Shown: positions 60,237-64,000 of the stretch, piece by piece
Layout of the letters: every line of letters begins with the position of its first letter
Numbering within the stretch: position 1 is the stretch's first letter
From: Chloroflexi bacterium AL-N1
Lineage (GTDB): Bacteria; Chloroflexota; Chloroflexia; Chloroflexales; Roseiflexaceae
Assembly: GCA_013122435.1 (NCBI GenBank)
Contig: WYDT01000003.1
Location: 1 to 64,000, forward strand
DNA length: 64,000 nt
Reading direction: 5' to 3'
Made by a program: the position numbers and the translations under genes
Notes under the pieces: generated by a model
Seen by the model: the letters and a program-made list of their open reading frames with translations, nothing else
What the model was told of the DNA's origin: nothing
Database searches by the model: none

Positions 60237-61421
60237 TTAGTTCGTGGTGTTGCTTGAGCTTTGCGGCACATTCAATAACGTAGCTGGCTCTGTGTCTTGC
60301 GCTGTTTGATGGGCAAGGGAAGTTGGGCACAATCGATCACGAATCCTCAATGTTGGCCATTCGATAAGTTTATTCATCATATACCCAACCGCGAATGATC
60401 CAGAAAGATACACACCTAGATAGACCCAGAATGACTCAAGACCTGTGAGTCTTGTGAACAGCGCTATTCCCCACGCGTTTACGATCATATGCCACAGGTA
60501 AATGGAATAGCTTGCTGTCCCAAGTACCCCTACAAACTGCATCAATTTGTTCTGGCTTGTTTTCATCTGTAGAGCTGCAAGAAGCAAAAAACCAGAACCT
60601 TTGTAAAAACTAATAACACCAATAACTGATACCCACTTAAAGAGTTCAATGGGAAAAATAAAAGCAGGCAACAGGAACGTGATTCCCAAAAGAACCAAGC
60701 AATAGTTTGCTATTTTCTCGATCCATACTCCAAGATTATGATAATGCCATAAATATGCGATAAGCACACTAAACATAAGCGAATCAATGCGTATATGGGT
60801 GTCATGTGCGTACCATTTGTGAGAAAAATCCTCCATCATCCACATAGTTGCAAGACGCAGAAAAAAGCAACTTAGTGCAACAAATACCCAAACTACAGGA
60901 ATAACTGAAAATGGTCCTTTCGCTTTTCGTTTCATCAGTATACACACGAGCAATGCGATTCCCAGATAGAAATGCTCCTCAACTGCCAGCGACCACGTAT
61001 GTTTCCATAAACCACCCAGATAGTTTTGAACAAAAAAGAGTTCAGCAAAAGAGGATGTCAATGGAATGGTTTGGTTATAAATGATTTTGATGATGATGGT
61101 GGTTAGTATTAAAAGCTAAAAGGCGGGATAGATCTTAAAACCACGGCGAATCAGAAACCGTTGTATATTAATACTTCCATGGCGTTTATGTTCTTTGAAG
61201 AGCAGTTCTGCAACAAGAAAACCACTCAGGACGGAAAAGACATCTACACCGACCCAGCCGCCACGACACTATATGTGAATGAGTATAGAACCTACGTCAT
61301 GTTGTGTAAGCTCTAAATGTCTTCCCAGAACCAGCAAGACCGCAATAAACCGAAGTACGTCAAGCCCAAGATTCCGACTGTAGAATGCCCATATCTTGTA
61401 GCGGTGTGTTGTGGACTCTGC
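60237..61421 (-). pseudogene. OafA-like acyltransferase 3, broken by two amber codons
   Basis: One frame reads LGLDVLRFIAVLLVLGRHLE, a TAG, then GGWVGVDVFSVLSGFLVAEL, RFLIRRGFKIYPAF, a TAG, then the long open part (NYLGGLWKHTWSLAVEEHFY, many membrane helices). The order is that of acyltransferase 3 membrane proteins, which O-acetylate sugars. Both TAG codons lie in one frame, and no start codon is found upstream before a TAA. A 274-codon C-terminal frame could still be translated from a TTG, but the active-site histidine region (RH.E) lies before the first stop, so it is likely inactive. Confidence 0.8.
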
Positions 61422-61468
61422 TTAAATATTTATATAGTGGAGGGGTAATGAATGATCAATGTCATTTG

Positions 61469-61846
61469 GTGGAGAGATAAGACCGAAGGAATCATCAGAG
61501 CACTTGCCACTTCTCTAATGGCTTCTAGTGATGAATAAAACTGAGGGCCTGCTCAAGGTCGCGATGGGTTTGAATGTCGCTAAATTAACACCTAATCCGA
61601 CGATCGTCTGTGCGACCTCTGGTCGGATACCCACTAACGTAACATGTGCCCCTAACAGTGGAGAGATAAGACCGAAGGAATCATCAGAGCACTTGCCACT
61701 TCTCTAATGGCTTCTAGTGATGAATAAAACTGAGGGCCTGCTCAAGGTCGCGATGGGTTTGAATGTCGCTAAATTAACACCTAATCCGACGATCGTCTGT
61801 GCGACCTCTGGTCGGATACCCACTAACGTAACATGTGCCCCTAACA
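61469..61846. repeat. 189-bp perfect-looking tandem duplication at the end of the STAS gene
   Basis: Two adjacent units (61,469-61,657 and 61,658-61,846), each beginning GTGGAGAGATAAGACC and ending CCCCTAACA. The right unit holds the last 47 codons and the 3' flank of the membrane STAS gene; the left unit is an extra copy outside the gene. 189 is a multiple of three. Confidence 0.92.
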
Positions 61847-62795
61847 AACGAATAGCATCTGCTGTCTGGACTAATACCTGTGCCACTTGTGTATCGATCA
61901 CAGGAACACCAGTAATATCCAGAATAACCAAGCGAGTCCGTTGCTTTTCTACCGCAGTCAGTACCATATCAGTGAAGATCGTAGCACGGTTACTGTCGAT
62001 AGCACCGATTAATGGTGCTACTAGGACCTGGGCAGCAACTGGGATGATGGGTGCACTCAGTTCACGGATAGTCATTTGGCTTGTCTGTAGATCGGCAATG
62101 GTCGTGTGAAGTTGCGTTTCACGTTTCTCAATCGTGGTGAGAGCCTCTTGCAGATGAACAGTACGTTCCACAACTTGGGTTTCCAGATGTGTTTGCGCTG
62201 CTTCAAGCGCAGTATTCGCCTTTTGAATACGTGTAATGGTTTCCAACAATTGATTACTAAATTGTCCGAGGAGAAATACTAGAAAGGCGAACACTATAAC
62301 AGAGCTACCAATCAAAATAAAAGTTAAGTCCCAGCTAGGTATAGACAATGCGATAGGCGATGGAAGATAGCCTAATACAATAGTGAGTATGCCAAGGAAA
62401 TAAGTACTGGTCAAAAGCCAGCGTACACCAATAAGATTGAGATATGGCAGTACAATTACTGTTATCAAGAGAGTTCCAAGGGTGGTAACTGGCCAGAAAG
62501 AAGGAATTAGTATGGTGACTAAAAGCATTACGAGAGCTAGGCTTAACCAAAATAAAAGTAGGGCTGTATTGATACGGTTGTGTCCAACTAACCATCGTAC
62601 CCATATCCCCATTCCACCCGCAAAGTAGCTTACCATGGCAAGTATAACAAATATGGGACTCTCCGTAAAAACAAAAAGTCCCCCCTCAAGACTACCTGTA
62701 AATATTGCCAAGAGAATAAACCAATCAAGCGCTCGTTGTAAGCGTGGTGTCATTGCCGGGATGTTTGAGTGGATGAATGATTTTGCTGTTGTCAT
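61704..62795 (-). CDS. Membrane-anchored RsbR-like STAS protein
   Basis: 363 residues. About six membrane helices in the first 190 residues (FILLAIFTGSLEGGLFVF, ALLLFWLSLALVMLLVTILI and others), a coiled coil (IQKANTALEAAQTHLETQVV) and a C-terminal STAS domain. The core VILDITGVPVIDTQVAQVLV is like that of the soluble STAS protein at 890-1558 (DVTGVHTLDTQVANVL). A stressosome-like sensor at the membrane is plausible. A part of its C-terminal coding region is duplicated downstream of the stop. Confidence 0.85.
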   Translation of the reverse strand: MTTAKSFIHSNIPAMTPRLQRALDWFILLAIFTGSLEGGLFVFTESPIFVILAMVSYFAGGMGIWVRWLVGHNRINTALLLFWLSLALVMLLVTILIPSFWPVTTLGTLLITVIVLPYLNLIGVRWLLTSTYFLGILTIVLGYLPSPIALSIPSWDLTFILIGSSVIVFAFLVFLLGQFSNQLLETITRIQKANTALEAAQTHLETQVVERTVHLQEALTTIEKRETQLHTTIADLQTSQMTIRELSAPIIPVAAQVLVAPLIGAIDSNRATIFTDMVLTAVEKQRTRLVILDITGVPVIDTQVAQVLVQTADAIRLLGAHVTLVGIRPEVAQTIVGLGVNLATFKPIATLSRPSVLFITRSH

Positions 62796-63117
62796 ATGAC
62801 CTCTATACGCATATTCTTAAGAAACATACGTAGGTTCAAGCACAGATTTCGGTTGTTGATACAGTAGAGAATATGTACAGTCTTGCACACGAACTCTTGA
62901 TAATGCATGAGTCTAGCATAGGTGTAAGGGGCGTAAGGATGGTTTTCATTACAATCTATAATCAGTTACATCGCTATAAGAAAACTTTGATATTTTTATC
63001 CCACTACTGTTGTCTCTTGTCATTGGTTATATGGTGCGAAGTCAACCTCATTCTAAGTAAGAAACTTCTGGTTACCAATATCACACGTTGGTAATGTTTT
63101 TGCGGTATTATAGTAGT

Positions 63118-63201
63118 GTCGGTGACCACCTGGATACCCAGTTTCGTGCAAGCAGACACTCCGTTTGTGTCTCTTCGCTGGTTGTCCGGCATGTCACCGA
63201 C
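63118..63201 (+). ncRNA. Compact four-helix RNA-like structure
   Basis: A closing helix GTCGGTGAC (63,118) with GTCACCGAC (63,193) encloses three hairpins: CTGG/CCAG (63,130-63,141), AGACAC/GTGTCT (63,154-63,172) and GCTGG/CCGGC (63,177-63,190, one T-G pair). The joining bases are few, as in a structured RNA with a multi-way junction. It is not a tRNA: the closing helix has 9 bp and there is no T-loop. TATTAT just upstream (63,106) may be a -10 element. The strand is uncertain. Confidence 0.35.
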
Positions 63202-63286
63202 CCTTGTTGATACTACTGCCGGAAGTCTTCAATGGATGTGTGTGTCGTGATTTCCAAAGTTAACTACATGCTCTCAAGTTGGTGAT

Positions 63287-63317
63287 AAAAACAGACACCA
63301 GAGTTTCCCCTGGCGTC
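63287..63317 (-). terminator. Rho-independent terminator of the excalibur gene
   Basis: On the reverse strand, GACGCCAG pairs with CTGGTGTC (one G-T pair) around GGGAAACT, followed after TG by TTTTT. It lies 38 bp past the stop. Confidence 0.75.
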
Positions 63318-63354
63318 GTGTTGCTGCTTGTAAGCGTTCAGCGATTACAAATAC

Positions 63355-63750
63355 TTACGTTTCACAACCAATACCATTATTATTGCCATCAAAGTTATGT
63401 GGATCGGGTGGTAGTACCATGAAGTTGTTATAAGGAATGTCGCCGCAGTTGAGATCGGGTGGTGGTGGCGGGAGGCATACTGTGGGATAGGATGGATGGC
63501 AGTTGGGACTAGCCGTTGGTGGTGGTTCCGGTGTGGCCGTTGGTGGAGGCGGTTCTGGCGTAAAGGTTGGCGTTGGTGGAGTCTCCGGTGTGGCCGTTGG
63601 TGATGATTCTGGCGTGGCAGTCGCTGGTGGTGCGTCTCCTCCACGTATGATGAGTGGTAGGTAAACGTCTTGTTCACCCTGTGCCTGTGCAAGCGATGAA
63701 ATGGCCCAAATAACGATAACCATGCATGCTATGATACCCCATCGTTTCAT
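63355..63750 (-). CDS. Secreted excalibur-domain protein
   Basis: 131 residues. Signal peptide (GIIACMVIVIWAISSLAQAQ), a short VYLPLIIRGG segment common in Chloroflexota exported proteins, a Pro/Thr-rich linker (TPETPPTPTFTPEPPPP) and a C-terminal excalibur calcium-binding-like domain (LPPPPPDLNCGDIPY, then PHNFDGNNNGIGCE). The DxDxDG-like loop is DGNNNGIGCE. The ATG at 63750 follows AAGGAGG. The other frame on this strand is a shadow. Confidence 0.88.
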   Translation of the reverse strand: MKRWGIIACMVIVIWAISSLAQAQGEQDVYLPLIIRGGDAPPATATPESSPTATPETPPTPTFTPEPPPPTATPEPPPTASPNCHPSYPTVCLPPPPPDLNCGDIPYNNFMVLPPDPHNFDGNNNGIGCET

Positions 63751-63826
63751 AACACCCTCCTTTTGTGTATTATTGTTGGTCTACTTCATGCCAACGTTGT
63801 TTCATGGATAAAAGATACGGACCTAC

Positions 63827-63862
63827 AGAAAACGCACAAGCATCTTTGGTGTTTGTGCGTTT
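63827..63862 (-). terminator. Terminator-like hairpin after the right-edge gene
   Basis: AAACGCACAA and TTGTGCGTTT pair perfectly (10 bp) around a 13-base loop. On the reverse strand the stem ends in TTTTC. It lies 57 bp past the stop of the partial gene. Confidence 0.65.
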
Positions 63863-63918
63863 GACGTGCTGTTTTGGGCTTTATAAAAAGAATAACCGCT
63901 TCAGATACATGTCCTGGT

Positions 63919-64000
63919 CTATGCCTCACCCTGTACCAGTACTGATCGTTCCATCGCCCGCCAGCGGAGTATGGCCTTTTCAAGTTCTAGGGCTATCAGC
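63919..64000 (-). CDS. C-terminal end of an unidentified gene (cut by the window)
   Basis: The reverse strand reads LIALELEKAILRWRAMERSV, LVQGEA and TAG. The helical, charged composition and the terminator behind it suggest a real gene end. Too short to identify. Confidence 0.45.
   Translation of the reverse strand, partial: LIALELEKAILRWRAMERSVLVQGEA

Larger units (their letters stand above)
62796..63344. other. Intergenic stretch with RNA-like structure and a terminator
   Basis: About 550 bp without a supported gene. It holds the compact multi-helix structure (63,118-63,201) and the terminator of the excalibur gene (63,287-63,317). A small palindrome TTACCAA/TTGGTAA lies near 63,072-63,094. 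Confidence 0.6.

Noticed and set aside
60041..60283. Forward frame with CERCG and CLLC pairs
   Set aside because: It resembles a zinc ribbon, but it has only a TTG start, no ribosome site, and its end overlaps the acyltransferase relic. It was not kept as a gene.
62873..63094. 73-codon forward frame before the RNA-like structure
   Set aside because: AT-rich low-complexity translation without ribosome site or family pattern.
63118..63201. tRNA
   Set aside because: The cloverleaf-like fold has a 9-bp closing helix, a four-base loop in place of the T-loop and no GGTTCGA-type sequence.
63786..63983. 65-codon reverse frame near the right edge
   Set aside because: It covers the terminator hairpin and overlaps the supported end of another reverse gene in a different frame.

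Overview
The window most resembles a chromosome segment of a filamentous Chloroflexota bacterium (Chloroflexales-like). The call rests on gene style: RsbR-like STAS proteins, a V4R-type sensor, a PqqD/M50/cyclic-nucleotide fusion, an NB-ARC LuxR regulator and an excalibur-domain lipoprotein-like gene. No ribosomal marker is present, so the taxonomy is an inference.

Left chromosomal part (1-24,659): a Tat-exported flavoprotein cut by the edge; a STAS stressosome-like protein; a V4R-like sensor; an ABC1 (AarF/UbiB) kinase with a clear promoter; a tight pair of a flippase-like membrane protein and an FAD oxidoreductase; a methyltransferase; an SDR epimerase; tryptophanase (tnaA) preceded by a terminator-like hairpin; small metabolic genes (SnoaL-like, MOSC, arylamine N-acetyltransferase, HAD); a DUF5131 relic; a large secreted repeat protein; an NB-ARC/TPR/LuxR regulator; a HigBA pair; a 1,140-residue membrane metalloprotease fused to cyclic-nucleotide-binding domains; and a membrane-anchored HEXXH peptidase.

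Integrated element (24,691-57,970): a tRNA-Arg(CCT) gene has its last 45 bases plus 3 more repeated exactly at 57,923-57,970, giving a 48-bp direct repeat that frames 33.2 kb. Next to the intact tRNA lie a tyrosine integrase and an excisionase-like gene; at the other end lie a primase-like replication gene and a small partner. The left arm holds a PHAX-type RNA-binding protein, two membrane proteins, an FtsK/HerA-like ATPase broken by a 34-bp tandem duplication, and two duplicated regulatory modules with covarying hairpins.

The cargo is a DNA phosphorothioation defence island: dndB-C-D-E-A forward, under tandem promoters with palindromes, converging on a reverse operon (PLD/DEAD helicase, small protein, SMC-like ATPase, Dnd-associated protein 4, DUF262/DUF1524 nuclease). 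A second DUF262/DUF1524 gene carries a single in-frame stop and follows a chimeric relic. After these comes about 2 kb without genes that contains three large hairpins whose stems differ in sequence but stay paired, and a possible small RNA with a terminator. The right part carries toxin-antitoxin-like genes (XRE-ImmA/IrrE plus MazF, AbiEi-like with two big palindromes, Uma2, DUF104/VapC).

Right chromosomal part (57,971-64,000): a ParE/RelE-like toxin with HTH antitoxin, a methyltransferase, an acyltransferase pseudogene with two amber codons, a membrane STAS protein whose 3' end is duplicated by 189 bp, a compact multi-helix RNA-like structure, an excalibur-domain protein, and the tail of one more gene.
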